A stretch of 64,000 nt of DNA. Origin: QVMM01 sp047030855. Lineage in GTDB: Bacteria > Bacteroidota > Bacteroidia > Bacteroidales > Dysgonomonadaceae. The translations under genes were made by a program, and so were the position numbers. Shown here piece by piece: positions 1 to 7,768 of the stretch. Below the pieces are notes generated by a model. The model was not told where the DNA came from and made no database searches. It saw only the letters and a program-made list of their open reading frames with translations. The stretch's first letter is position 1, and the number at the start of each line of letters is the position of its first letter. The stretch covers positions 496,001 to 560,000 of the forward strand of contig JBKYIJ010000008.1 in the NCBI GenBank assembly GCA_047030855.1. Direction: 5' to 3'.

Positions 1-1
1 C

Positions 2-595
2 AGGTACATCAACGTCTGGTTCAAGGATAAAAATTCTGTTTTTGATACAAAATTTTTTACAAACATCGGTGCAACCTATCGGTTCGACAAAAAGATGAAC
101 CAAACCATTTCGCATATCAATATGGAATTTAATGCGGGGTGGGCGATCAACTGGGGCGATTTAAAACGGAACTTCCCTTACGCAAAGGCAGATTTTGGCA
201 TGAATGTGGCAATCACCGACCGTATAACGTTTGCAACAAAGCTGAAAGGGCACGTCCTCTTTAATGACAAATACGAATTTTATCAATCCGCAACGACTGA
301 ACTCCGCGGATTTCGCGACAACCGTTTTATCGGACGGCAATCGTTTTATCAGTATTCAGATTTCAGGCTCGACATGGGACAATTGAAAAACCCGTTCACA
401 CCTCTTGGCTACGGCGTTTTTGCAGGAATAGACTACGGGCGTGTCTGGTGGCCCGAAGAAAGTTCAAAAAAATGGCATACATCATACGGCGGAGGATTCT
501 GGCTAACGTTGTTCCGCAACTTTACGGGAAAATTCTCCTATTTTGCTTCGACCGATACGGGGCGTTTCATGTTCGAACTCGGAATGGGATTCTGA
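2..595 (+). CDS. C-terminal part of an Omp85/surface-antigen-type outer-membrane barrel protein (5' end outside window)
   Basis: The frame is open from base 2, so only the last ~197 residues are present. The protein alternates aromatic and polar residues as in an outer-membrane beta-barrel and ends in ...ELGMGF, a terminal phenylalanine typical of proteins inserted by the Bam machinery. A TELRGFRDNR segment matches the (V/L)RG(F/Y) motif of the Omp85 superfamily (BamA, TamA and surface-antigen proteins). Which Omp85 branch it belongs to depends on the missing N-terminus; Bacteroidales also carry calcineurin-phosphoesterase/barrel fusions that end this way. The gene stops 200 bases before rpmB and has no clear terminator after it. 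Confidence 0.75.
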   Translation, partial: RYINVWFKDKNSVFDTKFFTNIGATYRFDKKMNQTISHINMEFNAGWAINWGDLKRNFPYAKADFGMNVAITDRITFATKLKGHVLFNDKYEFYQSATTELRGFRDNRFIGRQSFYQYSDFRLDMGQLKNPFTPLGYGVFAGIDYGRVWWPEESSKKWHTSYGGGFWLTLFRNFTGKFSYFASTDTGRFMFELGMGF

Positions 596-684
596 TTATT
601 AAGGTTCTGATAATTTATATTTTATAATTCTGAACAGTATAACCTAAAAATATTTTGTCTGAGAACTTTTATTATGCGATAAAA

Positions 685-715
685 TTTGTTTAATCAAAAA
701 AAAAAATTAATTTTG
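685..715 (+). promoter_or_regulatory. Primary-sigma promoter for the L28-L33-DUF4295 operon
   Basis: TTTG at 685-688 and TAATTTTG at 708-715 are separated by 19 bases, an exact match to the Bacteroidetes TTTG-N19-TAnnTTTG consensus. Transcription would start near 720-722, giving a leader of about 75 bases to rpmB. Confidence 0.8.
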
Positions 716-795
716 CACCCTCAATTAACCATTACAATCATTCCATACAACGTAAGAGTTAATTAGTTAAGTAATCAAGAAAAAGAAATATAGCA

Positions 796-1035
796 ATGTC
801 CAAGATTTGTCAAATAACAGGAAAAAAAGCTATGGTTGGCAATAATGTGTCTCACTCTAACAAGAAGACCAAAAGAAAATTCAATGTCAACCTGTTCAGG
901 AAAAAATTCTACTGGGTAGAAGAAGATTGCTGGATTAGCCTAAACATATCGGCTGCAGGTCTTCGCACAGTTAACAAAATAGGTTTGGATGCGGCTTTGA
1001 AACAAGCGGCTGAAAAAGGTTATTTAAATGCTTAA
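796..1035 (+). CDS. rpmB: 50S ribosomal protein L28
   Basis: This 79-residue basic protein begins MSKICQITGKKAMVGNNVSH and carries the L28 signature (ITGK, GNNVSHS, KTKRKFNVNL, RTVNKIGLD). L28 is a structural protein of the large ribosomal subunit. It is the first gene of a three-gene operon with L33 and a DUF4295 protein, 20 bases before rpmG. A consensus promoter lies about 75 bases upstream. Length and start agree with the family. Confidence 0.97.
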   Translation: MSKICQITGKKAMVGNNVSHSNKKTKRKFNVNLFRKKFYWVEEDCWISLNISAAGLRTVNKIGLDAALKQAAEKGYLNA

Positions 1036-1055
1036 TTTAAAGGAGGAACTGCAAA

Positions 1056-1244
1056 ATGGCTAAAAAAGGAAAAGGAAACCGCATACAGGTTATATTGGAA
1101 TGTACAGAGCATAAAGAAAGCGGAATGCCCGGAACATCAAGATATATCACAACTAAGAACAGGAAAAATACAACTGAAAGACTTGAGTTGAAAAAATACA
1201 ACCCTATTCTTAGAAGAATGACAGTACATAAAGAAATCAAGTAA
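1056..1244 (+). CDS. rpmG: 50S ribosomal protein L33
   Basis: A 62-residue protein, MAKKGKGNRIQVILECTEHK..., with the L33 pattern of an N-terminal beta strand, YITTKNRKNT and a C-terminal LKKYNPILRR. The CxxC zinc pairs of some L33 forms are absent (one Cys only), so this is the zinc-free form. A good AGGAGG ribosome-binding site (1041-1046) precedes the ATG, which is unusual in this window where such sites are rare. Confidence 0.96.
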   Translation: MAKKGKGNRIQVILECTEHKESGMPGTSRYITTKNRKNTTERLELKKYNPILRRMTVHKEIK

Positions 1245-1259
1245 AAAAAGACATAAACC

Positions 1260-1421
1260 ATGGCAAAGAAAACAGTCGCAGGTTATCGTGACCAGTCTTC
1301 AAAAGATGGTCGTAGCTATACGAAAGTAATCAAGATGGTAAAATCTCCGAAAACAGGAGCTTATACTTTCAAAGAAGAAATGATACCAAACGAAGCGGTA
1401 AAAGATTATTTTACGAAATAA
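1260..1421 (+). CDS. DUF4295 small basic protein of the L28-L33 operon
   Basis: A 53-codon frame starting MAKKTVAGYRDQ and ending KDYFTK lies 15 bases after rpmG and just before the operon terminator. It is rich in Lys and Arg. In Bacteroidetes a DUF4295 protein of about 50 residues regularly follows rpmB-rpmG; its biochemical role is not known to me. The position suggests a ribosome-associated protein, which is inference. The frame is real: it opens with ATG, fits exactly between rpmG and the terminator, and matches the family in length. Confidence 0.88.
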   Translation: MAKKTVAGYRDQSSKDGRSYTKVIKMVKSPKTGAYTFKEEMIPNEAVKDYFTK

Positions 1422-1440
1422 TACTTGTTAAAAATATTTA

Positions 1441-1475
1441 AAAAGCCTCCAGCCTTTATTAGCTTGGAGGCTTTT
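1441..1475 (+). terminator. Rho-independent terminator of the L28 operon
   Basis: An 11-bp inverted repeat (AAAAGCCTCCA at 1441-1451, TGGAGGCTTTT at 1465-1475) with a 13-base loop ends in a T-run and lies 20 bases after the last gene. Confidence 0.9.
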
Positions 1476-1491
1476 TATTTTAGGATTTTCG

Positions 1492-1499
1492 TAGCTTTG
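1492..1499 (+). promoter_or_regulatory. Possible -7 element for ftsY
   Basis: TAGCTTTG matches TAnnTTTG. No good TTTG sits at the expected distance upstream, where the operon terminator lies. If used, the ftsY leader would be about 145 bases. Confidence 0.4.
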
Positions 1500-1649
1500 C
1501 CGTAACGGATATTTTCCGATGAAAAGGTTATATTTTTTTATTTATCAAAGCAATAAAGGAGAATATTTACAACACAAATCGGTTATAAAACTTGGATTCA
1601 GTAATATCATTAGTCTGTTAAATATTTTAAGTAATTAAAGGTAAAATAT

Positions 1650-2603
1650 ATGGGATTGTTCAATCTGTTTTCGAAGAACAAAAAAGAAGAATTGGATAAA
1701 GGCTTGGAGAAAACAAAAGAAAGTATGTTTTCGAAGCTGTCCAGAATTGTCACAGGTAAATCTAAAGTCGACGAAGATGTCCTTGATGATCTGGAAGAAG
1801 TCCTGATCACATCTGACGTAGGCGTGGATACAACTTTAAAGATTATTGACAGAATAGAGAAAAGAGTCGCTAAAGATAAATATGTAGGCGCAGACGAGCT
1901 GCACAATATACTAAGGGAAGAAATTGCCGATCTGCTGATGGAGAATAATTCGGGTGACGGGACAAATTTCTCTATCCCTGAAGACAAGAAACCATATGTA
2001 ATTATGGTAGTCGGCGTAAATGGCGTAGGAAAAACAACGACTATCGGAAAATTAGCCAATCAGTTTAAGAAAAACGGCTTATCGGTTTATTTGGGGGCTG
2101 CCGACACTTTCAGGGCAGCAGCGGTAGAACAACTGACAATCTGGGGCGAACGGGTAGGCGTGCCTGTCGTAAAGCAAGCGATGGGTGCAGATCCCGCATC
2201 GGTAGCTTTCGATACGCTAAGTTCCGCCAAAGCGAACAATGCCGATGTTGTCATCATTGATACGGCAGGACGCCTACATAACAAAGTAGGGTTGATGAAC
2301 GAATTGTCTAAGATCAAGAACGTAATGAACAAAGTTGTTCCGGGCGCGCCTCACGAAGTGCTTTTAGTGCTTGACGGTTCTACGGGACAAAACGCGTTTG
2401 AACAGGCAAAACAATTTACGGCAGCGACAGACGTTACGGCACTGGCGATAACAAAACTGGACGGAACTGCCAAAGGCGGTGTTGTGATCGGAATATCGGA
2501 TCAGTTCAAAGTACCTGTTAAATATATCGGTTTAGGAGAAGGTATTAATGACCTGCAGGCATTCAACAGAAAAGAGTTTGTGGACTCTTTGTTTGGCGAG
2601 TGA
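1650..2603 (+). CDS. ftsY: Signal recognition particle receptor FtsY
   Basis: This 317-residue SRP GTPase is the membrane-side docking partner of Ffh, delivering ribosomes to the Sec translocon. The N domain (about 1-100) is followed by the G domain with GVNGVGKTTT (P-loop), DTFRAAAVEQL, DTAGRLHNK and TKLDGTAKGG. The long acidic A domain of E. coli FtsY is absent, which is normal in this phylum. The ATG at 1650 follows an AAAGG stretch. It is probably transcribed alone; the rimO promoter lies across its 3' end. Confidence 0.97.
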   Translation: MGLFNLFSKNKKEELDKGLEKTKESMFSKLSRIVTGKSKVDEDVLDDLEEVLITSDVGVDTTLKIIDRIEKRVAKDKYVGADELHNILREEIADLLMENNSGDGTNFSIPEDKKPYVIMVVGVNGVGKTTTIGKLANQFKKNGLSVYLGAADTFRAAAVEQLTIWGERVGVPVVKQAMGADPASVAFDTLSSAKANNADVVIIDTAGRLHNKVGLMNELSKIKNVMNKVVPGAPHEVLLVLDGSTGQNAFEQAKQFTAATDVTALAITKLDGTAKGGVVIGISDQFKVPVKYIGLGEGINDLQAFNRKEFVDSLFGE

Positions 2604-2619
2604 AAATTCTCTATATTTG
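2588..2619 (+). promoter_or_regulatory. Promoter for rimO overlapping the end of ftsY
   Basis: TTTG at 2588-2591 and TATATTTG at 2612-2619 with 20 bases between them fit the Bacteroidetes consensus. The leader to rimO would be about 65 bases. Confidence 0.7.
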
Positions 2620-2688
2620 TAAATATTGCACGTTTTATGCCTTATCGCACTATATACGCGAGACAATTGCAATACTCTGTCAAAGTAA

Positions 2689-3798
2689 ATGAAAAAAAAC
2701 AGGATTGATGTTATCACTTTAGGATGCTCGAAGAATCTGGTAGATTCCGAAATGCTGATGAGACAGTTGCTGGCTAACGGCTACACTGTCAAACACGATC
2801 CTGAGAAAGCGGAAGGTGAAATTGCGGTTATCAATACATGCGGATTCATTGGCGACGCTAAGGAAGAATCAATCAACGTTATATTAGGGTTTGCGGAAGC
2901 AAAAAAGAAACGAAAGTTAAGCAAACTGTTTGTCATGGGTTGCCTGTCGGAAAGGTATATGGAGGAACTGCAAACCGAAATTCCCGAAGTTGACAGATTC
3001 TATGGAAAATTTGCTTGGAAAAATCTGATAAGCGATCTTGGAAAATCATATCACAACGAGTTTGGGCTGGAAAGATCCCTTACAACCCCGTCACATTATG
3101 CTTATCTGAAAATATCGGAGGGTTGTAACCGTACTTGCTCTTACTGCTCTATTCCCATCATGACAGGGAGGCATATATCACGCCCGATGGAGGAAATAGA
3201 AGATGAGGTAAAGCTTTTAGTGGCATCGGGAGTAAAGGAATTTCAGATCATCGCTCAAGATCTGTCTTACTACGGAATTGATCTGTACAAAGAAATGAAA
3301 CTTCCCGAACTGGTTGAAAGAATTGCCAAAATTAAAGGCGTCGAATGGATACGGCTTCATTATGCGTATCCTGCCAAATTCCCTTTCGATCTGTTAAGGG
3401 TAATAAGGGAAAACGATAATGTCTGCAATTATCTGGATATTGCGTTACAACACATATCGGATAATATGCTGAACAAAATGCGCCGAAATATATCCAAGCA
3501 GGAAACTCTGAATTTAATCAAAAGGATCAGGGACGAAGTTCCGGGTATACATCTGCGTACAACGTTAATGGTAGGGCATCCGCAGGAATCGGAAAAAGAT
3601 TTTGAAGAATTGGTTGAATTTGTAAAAGAAGCGCGTTTTGAAAGAATGGGTGCTTTCCCTTATTCTAACGAAGACGGTACTTACGCTTATAACCATTATG
3701 AAGACAATATTCCCGAAGAAATCAAGCAAGAAAGAATGGATTTGATAATGCAGATTCAGGAAAACATTTCAAGCGAAATAAACGAAAAAAAAAATTAG
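2689..3798 (+). CDS. rimO: Ribosomal protein S12 methylthiotransferase RimO, lacking the TRAM domain
   Basis: RimO uses two iron-sulfur clusters and S-adenosylmethionine to methylthiolate an aspartate of ribosomal protein S12. The N-terminal MTTase domain shows its three cysteines (LGCSKN, NTCGFI, MGCLSE), and the radical-SAM domain has CNRTCSYC followed by IPIMTGRH. The protein is 369 residues, whereas family members usually reach about 430 with a C-terminal TRAM RNA-binding domain. Here the frame stops after ...EINEKKN in a run of ten A (3785-3794), four bases before the next gene, so there is no room for TRAM. Deleting one A would join the frame to the HU-like gene. Confidence 0.93.
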   Translation: MKKNRIDVITLGCSKNLVDSEMLMRQLLANGYTVKHDPEKAEGEIAVINTCGFIGDAKEESINVILGFAEAKKKRKLSKLFVMGCLSERYMEELQTEIPEVDRFYGKFAWKNLISDLGKSYHNEFGLERSLTTPSHYAYLKISEGCNRTCSYCSIPIMTGRHISRPMEEIEDEVKLLVASGVKEFQIIAQDLSYYGIDLYKEMKLPELVERIAKIKGVEWIRLHYAYPAKFPFDLLRVIRENDNVCNYLDIALQHISDNMLNKMRRNISKQETLNLIKRIRDEVPGIHLRTTLMVGHPQESEKDFEELVEFVKEARFERMGAFPYSNEDGTYAYNHYEDNIPEEIKQERMDLIMQIQENISSEINEKKN

Positions 3799-3802
3799 AT
3801 AT

Positions 3803-4081
3803 ATGACACACAAAGAACTTATTGCAGAACTGGCAGAAAGATTAGGCTGGACGCAAACTCAAACATCCGCCATATTGGATGATGCTGTTGACACAATGAG
3901 TGACAGTCTGGCTAATTCTAATTCGATAAATGTTCAGGGATTCGGGGTATTTGAGGCAAGATTCAGACAAGAAAGAATATCTGTCAATCCTGTTTCAAAA
4001 CAACGTTTTCTTGTTCCGCCCAAAATAACTCCTGCTTTTCGCCCGGGACAGGTTGTTAAAGATAAACTTAAAAACTTGTAA
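3803..4081 (+). CDS. HU/IHF-family DNA-binding protein
   Basis: A 92-residue protein with the HU fold: two N-terminal helices (MTHKELIAELAERLGWTQTQ), then VQGFGVFEARFRQERISVNP, and a C-terminal PAFRPGQVVKDKL helix. HU-type proteins are dimeric, bend DNA and shape the nucleoid. It starts four bases after rimO stops and ends five bases before a second HU-domain gene, so the three are co-transcribed. It is diverged from housekeeping HU (no GRNP at the arm tip; PVSKQRFLVPP instead), so a specialised role is likely, possibly as heterodimer partner of the next gene product (inference). Confidence 0.87.
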   Translation: MTHKELIAELAERLGWTQTQTSAILDDAVDTMSDSLANSNSINVQGFGVFEARFRQERISVNPVSKQRFLVPPKITPAFRPGQVVKDKLKNL

Positions 4082-4086
4082 TTGTA

Positions 4087-5967
4087 ATGAATGAAAAACT
4101 TACACTTCAAGATTTAGTTGACTTACTTGCTAAAAAAGCAGGTATAACAAAAAAAGATGCCGAGGCATTTTTCAGAGAGTTTTTTGCTGTAATTACAGAC
4201 AATATATTCAACAACGATATTGTAAAAATAAAAAACTTCGGGACTTTCAAGCTTACGAAAGTCAGCAGCAGGGAAAGCGTCGATGTGAATACAGGAGAAA
4301 AGATAGAAATTCCCGCTCATTTTAAATTAAGCTTTCTTCCTGATAAATCGTTAAAGAATATCGTAAATAAACCTTTCGCCCAATTTGAAACCACCCTACT
4401 GGAAGACGGCGTAGAATTTGAGAGGATAGAAATATCGGAAGAACCTGCCGATACGATGGAGGATGAGGATACGGGAGCCGATGAGCCTGACGTTATAAAA
4501 GCTGTTGAGGAAACAAAACCTGTTTTCGAACAGAAAGAAGAAAAGTTCCAGCCGGCAGAAGGAAAGGGACAAGCAAAAAAAGAAAAAGTCAGTAAACTCC
4601 CAACAGAAAAAGAGAGTGAAAGCAAGGAAGTTTCTCCGACGTTCAACTACACATATAATGTAGTTTCCACCGACGAACCTGATTCCGTAACCTTAGTGCT
4701 TCCGACCAGCCAACTTATTTTCAAAGAGGAAAATAAAAAAGAAGAAGTACATACAGAACCAGAACCAACAACAGTTGAGCCCAAGCAGGATATTATCACA
4801 AAAGAGGATACGGATGACAGAGAACAAGAGGATGAGAATGATGAATTAAATGACGATTTTCCACTTGAAATAAACAAGGTTCAGGAACAAATAGACCAAC
4901 TGAAAGAGGCTATTGATGCACTGGCAAAGGAAAAAAGACGAAATAAAAAAGCGATCGACAAAGAAACTGTCGATGAAGAAACAAAGGAAAGCAAACAACA
5001 GGAAGAAACCATAATGCCCCCGGTTCTTCCGCCTTACGACGAATTTGTTTCCGATAAAGAAGAAGATACATACTCATCGGCACAAAACACGACATCTGAT
5101 TCAACTAATACGGGAATTGTCTATGAGGACGTTACCGAAGAAATCTATCGTGACACAAGAGGAGATAATGACTTATTGGCAAGTTTAAAAGAATTCGATA
5201 CTAATACTAATACTACTACCAACGCCACGCAAAATAATATTGAAGCCGACAAAAAAGAAGACAACGATACTGAAGAGACTGACGACGACGATTATGAATT
5301 TTATGATTATAATCAGGATTCTTCATGGGATAAGTTCCGAAAGAAACTTCCGATTATAATCTTCCTGTTAGTCATAATTGCATTCGGCGTATATCAATTT
5401 GCAAAACTGTTTGAGAACAAGAATGGCTATACAAAATACAATCGTGTTCCGACTTATGTTGAGAATGACTCATTATCGTCGGATAAAGACATAATAAATA
5501 CGGACAGCAGTGCGAATATTATTCAGCAACCAAGTAATGGAGAATTGGTCAGTGGAATTACAAAAAATGACTCTATAAATATCATTACAGAAGAACAATC
5601 CGATACGATAAAAAAAGGCAGAAGTTATGACAAAGTGATTTCGGATAATCTGAAAATTAAAATATTGAGAAAAGCAACCGATAAATTAGAGAAAGGCGAA
5701 CCTGCTCAAGTGAATGTAAAAGAGGCTACGGAAATCGTGAAAAGCGGTGCTACCTTAAGGACATTATCAATCAAGTATTACGGTTCAAATATTTTCTGGG
5801 TATATATATACGAAGACAATAAGAGTAAAATCCGAGATTTTGACAATTTATCCATTGGTATGAAATTATCCATCCCCGATCTAAAAAAATACGGCACAGG
5901 CATTAACGATCCTAAAGCCGCTGAAAAAGCTAAAAATCTGGAGAGGGAAATAATGAACAGGAGATAA
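4087..5967 (+). CDS. HU-domain protein with acidic linker, one membrane span and a C-terminal LysM-like domain
   Basis: This 626-residue protein has four parts. Residues 1-95 are an HU/IHF-like fold (KNFGTFKLTKVSSRESVDVN). Residues 96-415 are a low-complexity, very acidic linker rich in Glu, Asp, Lys and Thr. Residues 421-440 form a single hydrophobic span (LPIIIFLLVIIAFGVYQFAK). Residues about 553-602 resemble LysM (SGATLRTLSIKYYGSNIFWV, then GMKLSIPDL). The predicted topology puts the DNA-binding head in the cytoplasm and a peptidoglycan-binding tail in the periplasm. A chromosome-to-wall tether is my inference; no experiment is known to me. It lies in an operon with another HU gene. Confidence 0.82.
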   Translation: MNEKLTLQDLVDLLAKKAGITKKDAEAFFREFFAVITDNIFNNDIVKIKNFGTFKLTKVSSRESVDVNTGEKIEIPAHFKLSFLPDKSLKNIVNKPFAQFETTLLEDGVEFERIEISEEPADTMEDEDTGADEPDVIKAVEETKPVFEQKEEKFQPAEGKGQAKKEKVSKLPTEKESESKEVSPTFNYTYNVVSTDEPDSVTLVLPTSQLIFKEENKKEEVHTEPEPTTVEPKQDIITKEDTDDREQEDENDELNDDFPLEINKVQEQIDQLKEAIDALAKEKRRNKKAIDKETVDEETKESKQQEETIMPPVLPPYDEFVSDKEEDTYSSAQNTTSDSTNTGIVYEDVTEEIYRDTRGDNDLLASLKEFDTNTNTTTNATQNNIEADKKEDNDTEETDDDDYEFYDYNQDSSWDKFRKKLPIIIFLLVIIAFGVYQFAKLFENKNGYTKYNRVPTYVENDSLSSDKDIINTDSSANIIQQPSNGELVSGITKNDSINIITEEQSDTIKKGRSYDKVISDNLKIKILRKATDKLEKGEPAQVNVKEATEIVKSGATLRTLSIKYYGSNIFWVYIYEDNKSKIRDFDNLSIGMKLSIPDLKKYGTGINDPKAAEKAKNLEREIMNRR

Positions 5968-6015
5968 TTTTATTGAAAAGTCATTCAAAGAAGTAAAAAA
6001 GTAAAGTCAATAAAA

Positions 6016-7746
6016 ATGAACATATTGGAATTAAGCGAACAGGAGATTGTTCGCAGGAAGAGTCTGGAAGAATTACGTGAATTGGAAATAAATCCCTATC
6101 CTGCCGCAAAGTATGAAGTGAACGCCTATTCAAACGATATAAAAGAAAACTTCAAAGAAGATACGGCTGAACCTCGCCAAGTTTCGATTGCAGGAAGGAT
6201 AATGAGCAGGCGCATAATGGGCAAAGCCTCATTTATAGAGTTGCAGGACATGGAAGGGCGGATACAGGTGTATATCACGCGCGACGATATTTGCCCTGAT
6301 GAGAATAAAGATTTATACAATATTGTATTTAAGAAGTTACTTGACATCGGCGACTTCATTGGAATAACGGGTTTTGTTTTCAGAACGCAAATGGGAGAGA
6401 TTTCCGTTCATGCGCAAAGTCTGACCGTATTATCCAAATCGCTGCGTCCGCTTCCTGTCGTAAAAGTAAAAGACGGCGTCACCTACGATGGATTTACCGA
6501 TCCTGAGATGCGTTACAGGCAACGCTATGTCGATCTGATTGTTAATGAGGGAGTAAAAGATATATTCATCAAAAGGACAAAGATATTCAACTCGATGAGA
6601 AACTTCTTTAACGAAAGAGGTTATATCGAAGTCGATACGCCCGTTCTGCAAAACATTCCCGGAGGAGCCTCCGCACGTCCGTTTACGACGCATCACAACA
6701 CTCTCGATATAGACATGTATCTGCGAATAGCCAACGAGCTGTATTTAAAACGGCTAATCGTAGGCGGATTTGACGGAGTATACGAATTTTCGAGGAATTT
6801 CCGTAACGAAGGAATGGACAGGACGCACAACCCGGAGTTTACGGTAATGGAAATATACGTTGCCTATAAAGACTATAACTGGATGATGGAGTTTACCGAG
6901 CAGATGCTCGAAAGAATCAGCATGGAAGTGCTTGGCAGCACAAAAGTCCAGATGGGCGATCACGTAATAGATTTCAAAGCTCCCTACCCTCGCGTTACAA
7001 TGACTCAATCCATTAAGGATCATACAGGCATTGATATTACGGGCATGAACGAAGATCAGCTTCGTGAAGTTTGCAAAAAACTTGGAGTAGAACAGGACGA
7101 GACAATGGGTAAAGGGAAATTGATAGACGAGATTTTCGGGGAAAAATGTGAAGGAAAATACATCCAACCAACATTTATTACAGACTACCCTATCGAAATG
7201 TCGCCTTTGACAAAACGTCATCGTTCTAATCCTGAACTTACCGAACGATTCGAGCTGATGGTTAACGGAAAAGAACTGGCGAATGCTTATTCCGAACTGA
7301 ACGATCCGATAGATCAACGCGAACGTTTTGAAGATCAGCTGAAACTCTCCGAAAAAGGAGATGATGAAGCAATGTTCATCGATCAGGATTTTCTTCGTGC
7401 GCTTGAATACGGAATGCCTCCTACATCGGGTATGGGAATCGGCATGGACAGGTTAGCAATGCTGATGACGGGGCAGCCTTCGATTCAGGAAGTCCTTTTA
7501 TTTCCGTCGATGCGTCCCGAAAAAACAGAGAAAAAAGATCCTGTTTCAAAATATACGGAAGCAGGTATTCCCGAAGAATGGGTATCTGTCTTTCAGAAAG
7601 CAGGATATGCGACAATAGAAAGTTTAAAAGATGCAAATCCTAACAAAGTGCATCAGGAAATATGCGGACTGAATAAAAAATATCAACTGGAACTGACTAA
7701 TCCGACGAAAGAAGACGTAACGGCTTGGATAGAAAATATCAAGTAA
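6016..7746 (+). CDS. lysS: Lysyl-tRNA synthetase, class II, with C-terminal extension
   Basis: Charges tRNA-Lys with lysine. An OB-fold anticodon domain (SIAGRIMSRRIMGKASFIEL, residues ~55-165) precedes the class II core with FRNEGMDRTHNPEFT (motif 2) and GMGIGMDRLAMLMTG (motif 3). The catalytic core ends near residue 505, after FPSMRPEK, where most bacterial enzymes stop. About 70 further residues (VSKYTEAGIPEEWVSVFQKA and beyond) look helical, like a helix-hairpin-helix module; this extension is usual in Bacteroidales. It starts 48 bases after the HU-LysM gene. Confidence 0.97.
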   Translation: MNILELSEQEIVRRKSLEELRELEINPYPAAKYEVNAYSNDIKENFKEDTAEPRQVSIAGRIMSRRIMGKASFIELQDMEGRIQVYITRDDICPDENKDLYNIVFKKLLDIGDFIGITGFVFRTQMGEISVHAQSLTVLSKSLRPLPVVKVKDGVTYDGFTDPEMRYRQRYVDLIVNEGVKDIFIKRTKIFNSMRNFFNERGYIEVDTPVLQNIPGGASARPFTTHHNTLDIDMYLRIANELYLKRLIVGGFDGVYEFSRNFRNEGMDRTHNPEFTVMEIYVAYKDYNWMMEFTEQMLERISMEVLGSTKVQMGDHVIDFKAPYPRVTMTQSIKDHTGIDITGMNEDQLREVCKKLGVEQDETMGKGKLIDEIFGEKCEGKYIQPTFITDYPIEMSPLTKRHRSNPELTERFELMVNGKELANAYSELNDPIDQRERFEDQLKLSEKGDDEAMFIDQDFLRALEYGMPPTSGMGIGMDRLAMLMTGQPSIQEVLLFPSMRPEKTEKKDPVSKYTEAGIPEEWVSVFQKAGYATIESLKDANPNKVHQEICGLNKKYQLELTNPTKEDVTAWIENIK

Positions 7747-7768
7747 TATTCAATAATTATAATCAGGT

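Noticed and set aside
6754..7317. A 187-codon frame antisense to lysS, and many similar antisense frames
   Set aside because: They lie opposite strongly conserved genes, resemble no family and mirror codon bias of the sense strand.
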